Source: Bacillus sp. AFS098217
GTDB taxonomy: Bacteria; Bacillota; Bacilli; Bacillales; Bacillaceae_G
DNA length: 64,000 bases
Direction: 5' to 3'
NCBI RefSeq assembly: GCF_002551815.1
Contig: NZ_NVPR01000019.1
Span: 7,450 to 71,449, forward strand
A program made the position numbers and the translations under genes. Positions 43,462-51,373 of the stretch are shown here, one piece after another. How positions within the stretch are numbered: position 1 is the stretch's first letter; every line of letters starts with the position of its first letter. Under the pieces are notes generated by a model. That model did not search any database. It was not told the origin of the DNA and saw only the letters and a program-made list of their open reading frames with translations.

Positions 43462-43890
43462 GTTATGATCACCTCCTTTCCTTCCAGATGGAAAGAAGGG
43501 ATAATAACAACCCACCTTCACAATATACAGTTATACTACTATTTTACCATATTTCTAATCACTTAAATAGCATCCCCCTCTTTTCTATGAATCTTTACAA
43601 CTATTTTATTCATAGATACACACTCTGAATAGTTTACCGTAATCATAATATGTATACTTGTATTTTAGTAGTTTCTAATCTTATTTATATAATTAGAGCT
43701 TCGTAATTTTTTATTTTAAAAGATCCGTTCCCAAAATATAATTTCCTATTTTTTACTGTAAATCGATGATTTTTCTGCTTCCTTTAAAAAACGGGTTGTC
43801 AGATTGCTTTATATGGAGGGTTTCTTAAAATGGTAATGCAGTTTTAACTAAAAGGATTATATCCTATATATGAGGCTGAAAAACACTTTA
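43462..43890. other. Gene-free AT-rich region
   Basis: About 430 bases with no start codon, ribosome binding site or long frame worth reporting on either strand, apart from the promoter region expected for the gene at 43306. Confidence 0.5.
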
Positions 43891-43918
43891 AAAAGAAACC
43901 GACTTAGATAGCCGGTTT
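43891..43918 (-). terminator. Terminator
   Basis: Minus strand AAACCGGC / GTCGGTTT stem followed by CTTTTT, 30 bases after the stop at 43947. Confidence 0.75.
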
Positions 43919-43946
43919 AATATGTGTGTTTTTTAAAATTCGTAAC

Positions 43947-44873
43947 CTAATCTTCTAAATTTTTATTTATGATCTCCTCTATTACTTTTTTGTATCCCTT
44001 ATACCCTTTATCCTTCGCGATTTGCTTTGCATTCTTAATTACTTCGGGCTTCAGGTATAAACTAACATGTTCTTTATTATTTGTGAATTGTATCAAATTA
44101 TTTTTTTGTTGCAAATTACCACTCATTAAACAAGTGCTAAGAATTCTAAATATGTGTGCATCATACGGAATGTTTCCAAGCTTACATTTCATAAAGTAAC
44201 CCTCGTTCTTTTCAGAAACAAGGACATTTGAAACTCCTAAATGAGATATAACATACAACATTACGTCAAATGCCGTATATAAAGGAAATAAAAAAGATGT
44301 ATCCCCTGGTTTTGTAATTCTCTTCTTATGAATAGATTCATCAGTGAAATGGTTAGATGTGACTTTCTCAGGAATTATCAGCTGTTCATTGTGCGAGTTA
44401 ATACCTACACGTTTGTTTACATCAATCACTCTTACTTCTTGATCATTCATCTCAGCCGTATCAAACAAAAGAAGGTTACTCGAATACAAATGCATATGGT
44501 CATACATTCTTTTGTTTACCATATCAACATTATTCAATTGTCTCTTGAATTCTTCTAAATCCTTGAGGTGATACAGTTTTTCTGTTGTTTTTCCTTTTTC
44601 AACTTCTTTAAATGGCAGAGAACCTTGTTTTGCGATGTTATGTACATAAGTCCTGGACTTTTGTAAGTATGCAGCCGCATCTTTTAGGGATAAATAGTCT
44701 TTGTATGCTTCTATAATCCGCTGCGCTTCCTCTTCTTCAAAACGATAACCTCCATCGCTTTTCCAGGTATCTTGATTGTTCGGTTCAACCTTTTTGTGCT
44801 TAATTAGGTACCTCAGTTGATTTTTACTTAGGCTTGCTTGCTCACATATTTCTTCAAATGTCTTATATCCCAA
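43947..44873 (-). CDS. DNA-binding protein with two HTH modules
   Basis: 308 residues from a TTG (GAGGTG five bases upstream). Residues 4-50 form a MerR/excisionase-like helix-turn-helix (FEEICEQASLSKNQLRYLIK); residues 60-110 form a second one (LSLKDAAAYLQKSRTYVHNI). The C-terminus (KPEVIKNAKQIAKDKGYKGY) looks like a ribbon-helix-helix-type segment. Probably a regulator or recombination directionality factor for the neighbouring recombinase. In an operon with the zinc-finger gene upstream. Confidence 0.75.
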   Translation of the reverse strand: MGYKTFEEICEQASLSKNQLRYLIKHKKVEPNNQDTWKSDGGYRFEEEEAQRIIEAYKDYLSLKDAAAYLQKSRTYVHNIAKQGSLPFKEVEKGKTTEKLYHLKDLEEFKRQLNNVDMVNKRMYDHMHLYSSNLLLFDTAEMNDQEVRVIDVNKRVGINSHNEQLIIPEKVTSNHFTDESIHKKRITKPGDTSFLFPLYTAFDVMLYVISHLGVSNVLVSEKNEGYFMKCKLGNIPYDAHIFRILSTCLMSGNLQQKNNLIQFTNNKEHVSLYLKPEVIKNAKQIAKDKGYKGYKKVIEEIINKNLED

Positions 44874-44898
44874 TTCATCACCTCGTTTTACGAATTGA

Positions 44899-45249
44899 TC
44901 AGTTTGTTTGTTTATTCCTTCGTCGCAACTCGTATTTTGTAATATCCAGTTCCTTTATAATTAATTCTATCGGATATTCTTTATGCTGCAAATACTCATA
45001 AGGGTTATTAAGATAACGTTCTCTAACCTTTTTAAATGTATCTTTTTGAGCTACAATTTCTAACTCATTACCTCTTTCTCGAATTGCATCATATACAGTG
45101 CAACCTACACATTGTATATTATTTCGTTGCTTTCTGCATCTCTCTTTGTTATTTTGATTGGTGGTTTTATTGAGTCGCGGACAATTCATACAATAAGTTG
45201 ATTCTAGGTAGGAAATTTCATTAATAATTTTTCTTCGCTCATCACGCAC
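44899..45249 (-). CDS. Zinc-finger-containing hypothetical protein
   Basis: 116 residues. AAGGAGG lies one base from an ATG at 45255 but seven from GTG at 45249, so GTG is preferred. Cys residues at CMNC, RCRKQ and CVGC outline a zinc-binding domain in the first 50 residues, comparable with small Bacillus zinc-finger proteins. The C-terminus (LIIKELDITKYELRRR) resembles a helix-turn-helix end. Likely cotranscribed with the gene at 43947. Confidence 0.65.
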   Translation of the reverse strand: MRDERRKIINEISYLESTYCMNCPRLNKTTNQNNKERCRKQRNNIQCVGCTVYDAIRERGNELEIVAQKDTFKKVRERYLNNPYEYLQHKEYPIELIIKELDITKYELRRRNKQTN

Positions 45250-45380
45250 AAGCATTCCTCCTTCATTTTCAATTTAAACAGTCCGTACTAAATAAAATAT
45301 TTAAGCTAACTATATAACCCTAATATCAATTATATAAAACAGTAAACATCATGTAAAATAAATAAATTGACAATATCATT

Positions 45381-45417
45381 TTATACCACAATAAATAACG
45401 GGTTTATTGTGGTATAA
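45381..45417. repeat. loxP-like palindrome beside a tyrosine recombinase
   Basis: TTATACCACAATAAA (45381-45395) and its perfect inverse TTTATTGTGGTATAA (45403-45417) flank a seven-base spacer, TAACGGG. Arm length and spacer fit a tyrosine recombinase crossover site (two binding arms, six to eight base core). It lies 70 bases upstream of the recombinase gene. It has no T-run, so it is not a standard terminator. Confidence 0.65.
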
Positions 45418-45487
45418 TTAGAATCATAAAACGTAGAATAAAATAGTATGAGTTTAATATTTCATTTTAATAAAGGTTGTGTTTAAT

Positions 45488-46534
45488 TTGAATATAGTAA
45501 ATTACGAACATGGAAACCAAATTGTAAAATCAAAATCTGACTTTTTTGATAGCAGTCACTTTGAAAAAATTATGGGTATGGGTATCCGAAATATTGACTA
45601 CTCAAAATTAAGTGAAGAATCTTTGGTGTATTTATTTTTGCATGATGAGCCATCTTTAACTAAAAAAAGAAGTGAACGTACGAAAAAAATTTATTTACAT
45701 GACCTCTCTCATTTTCTTCGATACATAAAAGAGAAATTAGGAACGATTCATACGTTGACTCACAATGAAATGGAAATCTATTTCTATGAATTGAGTAAAC
45801 AATATGCTGCTACTACATTACGAAGAAAGAAAACAGTTGTACAGCAGTTTTTACAATATATCTATGATAATCAGGCCGTAGCAGAAGACTACAGTACACG
45901 TATTAAGAAAGTTTCTGTAAAAAAAGAAGCGTTGGTAAATCGTGACCTATTTCCTGAAGAAGTAAATCAAATCCTAGATACACTCAAAGGAACCAACTTC
46001 TTTATGTATTCGCTGTTCTTCCTCCTTACTACGACAGGACTTCGGATTGAAGAAGTAGCAAATGCAAAGTGGGCGGATCTTGTATTTCATCCTTCACTAA
46101 ATGCTTACCTACTGCGAGTAGTGGGTAAAGGAAACAAAACCAGGGAAGTTCGTATTTTTGAGGATGTTCTAGATGAGATATACCGCGTTCGTCGTTTGCG
46201 AAAACAAATAACAGAACTGGATGTCTCAAGTACTTCTGCTTTTTTACCAAAGGCAGATGGTTCACATTATCGAGCCGACTACTTATCAAAATATGTAGCA
46301 GAAAAGATTGAGGAAACCAATTTGCCTTTTCTACGTCATCGAAAAGACCGTATTACTCCTCATACCTGCAGACACTTCTTTGCCAATTACCTCATGGGTA
46401 AAGGGGTAGAACTAAAGAAAATACGCGATTATTTAGGTCATGAATCTATTATGACGACAGAACGCTATTTAAGAGAACGTACAAGACGTCAAAACTTGGC
46501 CACAATAGATATAGGAAATTCATTGTTTAAGTAA
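45488..46534 (+). CDS. Tyrosine recombinase (XerC/D-like), intact
   Basis: 348 residues from TTG at 45488 (AAAGG upstream; a GTG three codons earlier is too close). N-terminal core-binding domain (HDLSHFLRYIKEKLG), then TTGLRIEEVANAKW (Arg I), VVGKGNKTREV (Lys), HTCRHFFANYL (His-x-x-Arg), LGHESIMTT (His) and TERYLRE (Tyr). The catalytic set is complete. Probably the enzyme acting on the palindrome at 45381. Confidence 0.92.
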   Translation: MNIVNYEHGNQIVKSKSDFFDSSHFEKIMGMGIRNIDYSKLSEESLVYLFLHDEPSLTKKRSERTKKIYLHDLSHFLRYIKEKLGTIHTLTHNEMEIYFYELSKQYAATTLRRKKTVVQQFLQYIYDNQAVAEDYSTRIKKVSVKKEALVNRDLFPEEVNQILDTLKGTNFFMYSLFFLLTTTGLRIEEVANAKWADLVFHPSLNAYLLRVVGKGNKTREVRIFEDVLDEIYRVRRLRKQITELDVSSTSAFLPKADGSHYRADYLSKYVAEKIEETNLPFLRHRKDRITPHTCRHFFANYLMGKGVELKKIRDYLGHESIMTTERYLRERTRRQNLATIDIGNSLFK

Positions 46535-46741
46535 ACATATATAATAGGAAGATTCTCGATTCTCATAATCAGTTTCTTTCTATTTTTTTGTATTTCCCTG
46601 CGAAAATAGCATACTAAATTACCAATACAGACTTATTATTACAAATTAATATTTTTTTTGACTCATTATACGTCATGTTGATACAACTTATCCTTTTTGC
46701 TTTAAACTATCCCTATAAATTAAGAAGGATAAGGTGATGAT

Positions 46742-47068
46742 ATGTCTCATCTAAGCAAACGACTTGCAGAGCTGCGTAAAAAACAAGGATACACCCAATC
46801 TGATGTAGCATATCGCCTAAATATCGCTCGTACTACCTATTCAAATTGGGAGTACGGAAAAGCTGATCCTGATGCAGATTCCATCATGAAGCTTGCTGAA
46901 ATACATAATGTCTCCATCGATGAATTATTTGGGCGAAACGCACCTCTCGAAAGTAAATTAGAATTAATTAAAGTAGCAATATCCGATCTGCCTCCACAAA
47001 AACAACAAGAAGTGTTAGAGGTTCTTATTGATTATACCTATTTCATAAAAAAGCATTTTACCAAATGA
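46742..47068 (+). CDS. XRE-family regulator (SinR/ImmR type)
   Basis: 108 residues: an N-terminal HTH_3 domain (LAELRKKQGYTQSDVAYRLN, IARTTYSNWEYGKADPD) and a short C-terminal helical part for oligomerisation. Typical of repressors of mobile elements. Ribosome binding site AAGGATAAGGTGAT. Confidence 0.88.
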   Translation: MSHLSKRLAELRKKQGYTQSDVAYRLNIARTTYSNWEYGKADPDADSIMKLAEIHNVSIDELFGRNAPLESKLELIKVAISDLPPQKQQEVLEVLIDYTYFIKKHFTK

Positions 47069-47351
47069 ATGTATAATTATTTTTTAGCAAATTTTATAGT
47101 ATACGTGAGTTTGACGCACTTGTGTAGTAGTAGTCGGCAAAAGGGACTACACTTTTCAATGCCCTGCCCTCGCGGAATAATCTTTGGAAAATCCTGTGTT
47201 ATCAGTACATTTGATAACACAGGATTTTTTGCAATCTTACTGACAATATAGTTTAAAATTTTGATTCAGTTTTAGCTGTTAGTTTGTGAATCGTTCACAA
47301 ACTTTTCTTATATTCCAAATTTGATATTTAGGAAATATCCCTAAAAACAAC
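47069..47351. other. Gene-free region with hairpins
   Basis: GTGTAGT / ACTACAC hairpin at about 47122-47152, then a strong terminator. No gene. Confidence 0.5.
47189..47230 (+). terminator. Terminator of the XRE gene
   Basis: AATCCTGTGTTATCA / TGATAACACAGGATT stem (15 bp) with seven-base loop and six T. Confidence 0.9.
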
Positions 47352-47385
47352 GAATGCGATTGCCTCAATAGAGGCAATCGCATTC
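47352..47385 (-). terminator. Terminator of aimRP
   Basis: GAATGCGATTGCCTC / GAGGCAATCGCATTC perfect 15-bp stem; on the minus strand a GTTGTTTTTAG tail follows. Confidence 0.85.
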
Positions 47386-47399
47386 TAATTATTTAAGGG

Positions 47400-47555
47400 T
47401 TAACCCATCCCACCACCGGGATCTCCCGATCTAGCTAATAATTGTTCTGAATCTTTTTTAACTAAATTGTTTGGTTGCTCTTTACTACCAGCAGCAGTAT
47501 AAATGATTCCTGCCGCCAAAACGATACTTGTTAATACAAATAATATTTTCTTCAT
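47400..47555 (-). CDS. aimP: AimP-like arbitrium signal peptide precursor
   Basis: 51 residues: export signal (residues 1-22, MKKILFVLTSIVLAAGIIYT), polar linker, and a C-terminus ARSGDPGGGMG. The start overlaps the aimR stop (ATGA). Known AimP precursors of this length release a hexapeptide from the C-terminus (for example xxxRGA). Here the end is Gly-rich and lacks RGA, so the signal (perhaps DPGGGM or PGGGMG) would define its own specificity. The call depends strongly on the upstream receptor gene. Confidence 0.75.
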   Translation of the reverse strand: MKKILFVLTSIVLAAGIIYTAAGSKEQPNNLVKKDSEQLLARSGDPGGGMG

Positions 47556-48775
47556 ATAGCACCACCCTTATATATTATACCATTTTTTCTAAATTCTACT
47601 ACTATTTTTTTAGGGAATTTGCTGTAGAACCTATTACCTGCACACTCGAACAACGCAATCGACTTTTCGATTAAAGTAATATCATTCTTCGCCATTCCTT
47701 TATAACAATATTGCATAGGAGTTAAATAGCCATTTTTCTTTTCTAAATCATTAAGAATATTAATTGCATTTTTGTAATTCCCCTTAATGATCTCTAAAAA
47801 AGCTTCTTCAGCAGGGTGATAAATGCTTATACCCTCCAACTCTTGTTTGTTAACTAGCTTAATAAAAGCATATGTATTAAGAATCGACTGCTTTCTTTGA
47901 ATTTCCCTTTCAAAATTACATGGCTCTAATTGTTCTAGAGATTTATTTATATACTTGGATGCACGATCATAGCATTCAAAGGTATAAGACTCTGCTAAAT
48001 AAACGAGTGCCGATGCCCTTAAAAGATGAAAACACCCTTCTGGACCTTCTAACTCTAGAATTTCCTGACATAAATTCCTGGACTTTTCGAGATCATCTTG
48101 CACTAGGTAAGCATATGCTAAACCTTCTTTAATCCTACCTAAATAAGATGTTCTAATAAAACTATCAGTTATCGCATTAACGTCTGGTAATAATACCTCA
48201 GCATACTCGAATAAAGAATTATATTTTTCTAAATCATACATAGTGTAGTAAGTTAATATGCCGTATAAAACCTTCATCTCTTTTGTCTTAATTACCTTGC
48301 TACCCTTACGATCTTCCAGTATAGCTAACAATTCTTGATTTTTAATACTGCCACTACTTCTAAGCCATACTAATTCATATACATAAGCCCATTCTCTATT
48401 CATTGCGAGTGACGAATTTCTCTCTTGATCCACTACTAGCTTAAGAAGTGATAAATCACCTTTTGCATTTGCATACTCCATAGCAATCCTCAAGTTCTTC
48501 TTGCTTGTTGTGACAGAACAGAAGGTGTGTAACATCTTTCTTTGTTTATTAATATCACCCGCATACAATATCTTAAATAATTTAATTAAATTCCAAAATC
48601 CAAATTGACTTTTCCCTGTTAAATTCTTCGAAAGCGTTCCCGGAGAAATACCAATTATTTTAGCGATATCCTCTTGATTTTTCCTCTGAAAATCAATTTC
48701 ATCTATAATTTTACCCAAGAATTTATTTAATTTTTGTTCTGGAATTTTATCTTCTCTCTTAAGTTTTTCATTCAT
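47552..48775 (-). CDS. aimR: AimR-like peptide receptor / transcription regulator
   Basis: 407 residues from ATG at 48775 (CGGAAA upstream; the frame extends to a TTG at 48820 with no ribosome binding site). N-terminal helix-turn-helix (DIAKIIGISPGTLSKNLTGK) and a long TPR-like superhelix. Stretches LRIAMEYANAKGDLSLLKLV, TKEMKVLYGILTYYTMYDLE, SYLGRIKEGLAYAYL and PAEEAFLEIIKGNYKNAINI are typical of AimR receptors from B. cereus-group phages. AimR activates a regulatory locus (aimX) until bound by AimP peptide, steering lysis-lysogeny. Here it lies on what looks like a plasmid, so it may control plasmid copy number, transfer or a plasmid-prophage. Confidence 0.85.
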   Translation of the reverse strand: MNEKLKREDKIPEQKLNKFLGKIIDEIDFQRKNQEDIAKIIGISPGTLSKNLTGKSQFGFWNLIKLFKILYAGDINKQRKMLHTFCSVTTSKKNLRIAMEYANAKGDLSLLKLVVDQERNSSLAMNREWAYVYELVWLRSSGSIKNQELLAILEDRKGSKVIKTKEMKVLYGILTYYTMYDLEKYNSLFEYAEVLLPDVNAITDSFIRTSYLGRIKEGLAYAYLVQDDLEKSRNLCQEILELEGPEGCFHLLRASALVYLAESYTFECYDRASKYINKSLEQLEPCNFEREIQRKQSILNTYAFIKLVNKQELEGISIYHPAEEAFLEIIKGNYKNAINILNDLEKKNGYLTPMQYCYKGMAKNDITLIEKSIALFECAGNRFYSKFPKKIVVEFRKNGIIYKGGAI

Positions 48776-48837
48776 AATATTTTCCGATACGATAAACTTA
48801 ACTAAATCTATACAATTCAATTAAATTTACACAAGTT

Positions 48838-48960
48838 AGTGCTTCAAAGTGTTCTCGCAACCCCGAAGGGACGAGGGGTATAACACTCCACACGAGGCAG
48901 TATCGTTACCTCATATTATCAAGCATTTACTTTACCCATCTTGATAAATTTATCGAAGCA
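48838..48960 (-). ncRNA. Candidate omega-RNA at the 3' end of tnpB / IStron right end
   Basis: The minus strand after the tnpB stop carries GAGGTAACGATACTGCCTC (a hairpin) and CCCCTCGTCCCTTCGGGG followed by TTGCGAGAACACTTTGAAGC. TnpB guide RNAs overlap the end of tnpB, run through such structured right ends and use the flanking DNA as guide. Position and structure fit; the guide would be the sequence just outside, in the aimR leader. Confidence 0.55.
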
Positions 48961-50057
48961 TTTAAATCCCTATCGTGATGGCTATTGCATTGAACACAGT
49001 CCCATTCACGAATCTTTAAACTCCACTGTCCTTCTGGTTGAACTGAATGGTCGTATTTAACTCCACAACATGAGCAAATCTTGCTTGAAGCGAACCATTT
49101 ATCAGCTTTTACATATTCAATGCCGTACTTCTCGCACTTGTATGACAAACATTGAAAGAAGAAGTTTAATTTTTGAAATGAAAATGCTTTCGATAGTTTT
49201 TTGTTTTTTAACAGGTTTGAGATATTTAAGTCTTCCACAACAATCCTCATTGATTTGGTTTTCACCAATTTAGCTGTTGCTTGATGGATATGGTTATTTC
49301 GGATATTAGTAATTTTCCTAGATAACCGAAGGTGCTCAGTTTTAGCTTTTTCATATCCGGCAGATTGAAATTTTACACCTTTTTTAAATCTCCTAGACAT
49401 ATCTCTTTGCGCTGACTTTTTCCTTTTCAAAAGTTTTTTAACCTTAGCATCTTTGTTTATATTTCGTTCTTTAGTACCATTAGAAGCTACAAACAGCTCT
49501 TTTAAACCAACATCCACACCAATCGACTCATTGGTTAGTTCTTGTGATTCAAAGTCTTCTTGAAACCCTACACTAATCCACCAGTGACGACCATCAAATG
49601 TAACTCTTGGATTTGATGGTTTTTTGTTTCTTGGTAGTTGTTGGCTTGTTTTCACTTCTCCAATAGACTGAATATCAACTACTTTCTTTCCTATAATCAG
49701 CCTTTCATAATTAGCATAAAATCCTTGAATTAAATCTTTTTTGGTTTTATAAGAAGTGTGATAACCATTTTTGTACTTTTTGAACGAATTTTTTCTCGCC
49801 TTATCAAAATCTTTTGAAGCCTGTTTTGGAACTTGTGCATTGATGTCATTTAACCACTCATATCTCTTTCGCTTCTTGATCTTTGTAAATCGTTTCTGTA
49901 AATCTAATTGTGAAACAGATTTTCCAAATAGCTTATAGTATCTATCACTCATTCTTTTACAATAGTTATAAGCGAATCTTGAAGCTCCAGCATGATTTCT
50001 AAGCACTTTTTCTTGTTCAGGCGTTGGAATCAGTCTGACTTTCTTCGCCAATATCAT
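48927..50057 (-). CDS. tnpB: TnpB RNA-guided nuclease (IS605/IS607 OrfB)
   Basis: 376 residues; GGAG eight bases upstream. RuvC-like catalytic residues Asp182 (IGVDVG), Glu275 (VVEDLN) and Asp364 (HDRDLNAS), and the zinc finger CSCC...CVQC between the last two. N-terminus KKVRLIPTPEQEKVLRNHAG is typical. All motifs are intact, so the protein should be an active omega-RNA-guided nuclease that favours retention of the element. Its start overlaps tnpA by 41 bases. Confidence 0.95.
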   Translation of the reverse strand: MILAKKVRLIPTPEQEKVLRNHAGASRFAYNYCKRMSDRYYKLFGKSVSQLDLQKRFTKIKKRKRYEWLNDINAQVPKQASKDFDKARKNSFKKYKNGYHTSYKTKKDLIQGFYANYERLIIGKKVVDIQSIGEVKTSQQLPRNKKPSNPRVTFDGRHWWISVGFQEDFESQELTNESIGVDVGLKELFVASNGTKERNINKDAKVKKLLKRKKSAQRDMSRRFKKGVKFQSAGYEKAKTEHLRLSRKITNIRNNHIHQATAKLVKTKSMRIVVEDLNISNLLKNKKLSKAFSFQKLNFFFQCLSYKCEKYGIEYVKADKWFASSKICSCCGVKYDHSVQPEGQWSLKIREWDCVQCNSHHDRDLNASINLSRWVK

Positions 50058-50655
50058 CAGAAGTCAACTCCTTAATTATCTGTTTGGTCTTTTTAGAGCG
50101 CTTGCCTTGAAGTTTACAACTAAATACTGTAATGATCTGAACAAGGTCTTCTACGACCTCCTGTTCTTCTGTCTTAGCAGTATTGTCAATTACTTCAATC
50201 GCTGTTCCGTGTAGTTGACAGATCTTTTCAACCAACTCATAACCGAACCTAACAAGTCTATCTTTGTGCATGACAACAATTTTTTCAACCTCATTGTTCT
50301 CAATGCGTTCAATTAACTTATTAAAGCCTTTTTTCGTATAGTTGATTCCAGAACCAATATCTTCGATAATTTCAAATTGATAACCTCGTGCGATAAGATA
50401 TTGTTTCATTCTATCGACTTGTCTTTCTAGGTCATTTTTTTGACTCGAAGAACTGACTCTACACTAGCCAATTATTGTGCGATTATTCGGGCACTCACCT
50501 TTTAGATAATGAAAGATTTGTTCTTCTGAATAGTAACGTGTTCCACCAGCAGTCACCTTTTCAGGTACTAATTCACCTTTTTTGTGCATTCTCCTAAGAC
50601 TACTAGGATGCAAACCTGTTAATTCCGATACTTGACTAACTCGTAAAAATTTCAT
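50017..50655 (-). pseudogene. tnpA: IS607-family serine transposase tnpA with in-frame amber stop
   Basis: Reading frame 50655-50017 is open except for one TAG at 50464-50466. Upstream of it is the MerR-type helix-turn-helix (FLRVSQVSELTGLHPSSLRR, YYSEEQIFHYL). Downstream the serine recombinase domain continues in the same frame (CRVSSSQKNDLERQVDRM, VVMHKDRLVRFGYELVE). The TAG replaces the Tyr of the usual I-G-Y-C-R-V-S-S motif, directly before the catalytic Ser. Transposition would need a suppressor or another transposase. Confidence 0.92.
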
Positions 50656-50699
50656 TATTATTCTCACCTCATTGAATTTACCATAACACATAGGTTCGG

Positions 50700-51130
50700 T
50701 AGATTCAGTGAGATTTGATAGATTTGATTAAATTTATCTCGTTCAACTAAGGGCGCAATTCCTTAGCCAGTTCTCTTATGAACTTCTCATGTTTTCACAT
50801 GAGCGCAGACTATTTGTTTATCTCCTTAGAGATAGAGGATTTTTCCATCACCATAGGCTTGTGATGTACTCTCGTCAGTTATACGAGATAGTCGTTGAAC
50901 GTTCATCTTATCAATTTTAACTTAGATGATTCGATGCGGAAGACCCATTGTTCTAGTGTTTAGGATTTAACCTTGCACCATCTGATTGATTTTTTCTGCT
51001 TTCGCAACATTCACGCTCACCATTTCTAGCCACGTTGTAGTTCAATCAGCTTTAGGGATTGCCCGCAGTTAACCCTCACTACTAGCCAATCACTTGACTA
51101 GCAGGGCTTACTGATATATTTAATTAACTT
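50700..51130 (-). ncRNA. Group I intron ribozyme (5' part of IStron)
   Basis: Minus strand core elements: P-like CTGCGGGCAATCCC (complement of 51057-51070), R element GTTCAACGACTATC (complement of 50887-50900) and S-like AGATAAACAAATAGTC (complement of 50808-50823). R and S pair through GACTA / TAGTC to make P7, the guanosine-binding stem. Other hairpins fill the gaps (CTCATGTGAAAACATGAG as a P8/P9-type stem). No protein is encoded here. Splicing would remove the whole insert from RNA. Confidence 0.75.
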
Positions 51131-51327
51131 TAGTTATAATTGGTTAAATAAATCGTAACAGTTAGTTACCCTTCTAAAAAAACAAGAATTCCCCAATATC
51201 CCTCAGTACATTTGCAGAACCCAATATTAGTATATCGAATTCTAATATAAGCATATCAAAAAATATATCATTTGTTGTCGATATAGCAGTATAATTGTAT
51301 ATGCAATTGTGCATAAATTTATGGAAT

Positions 51328-51373
51328 GGCAAACTAAAAGGAGTCGACCATATACGACTCCTTTTAGTTTGCC
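51328..51373 (-). terminator. Terminator of the peptide-binding protein gene
   Basis: GGCAAACTAAAAGGAGTCG and its perfect inverse form a 19-bp stem with an eight-base loop directly after the stop of the gene at 51373. Confidence 0.85.

Larger units (their letters stand above)
48838..51130 (-). mobile_element. IStron: group I intron plus IS607-type tnpA/tnpB (BcISt1-like)
   Basis: A 2.3-kb unit on the minus strand. The 5' part (51130 to about 50700) has group I intron core elements, the middle has an IS607-family serine transposase (nonsense-mutated) overlapping tnpB, and the 3' end has a structured RNA region. This is the arrangement of IStrons, of which BcISt1 is the one described from the B. 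cereus group. It sits between oppA and aimR. Exact ends were not determined. Confidence 0.75.

Noticed and set aside
47069-47251. 60-codon frame after the XRE gene
   Set aside because: Runs through a terminator and starts directly after a stop codon without a ribosome binding site.
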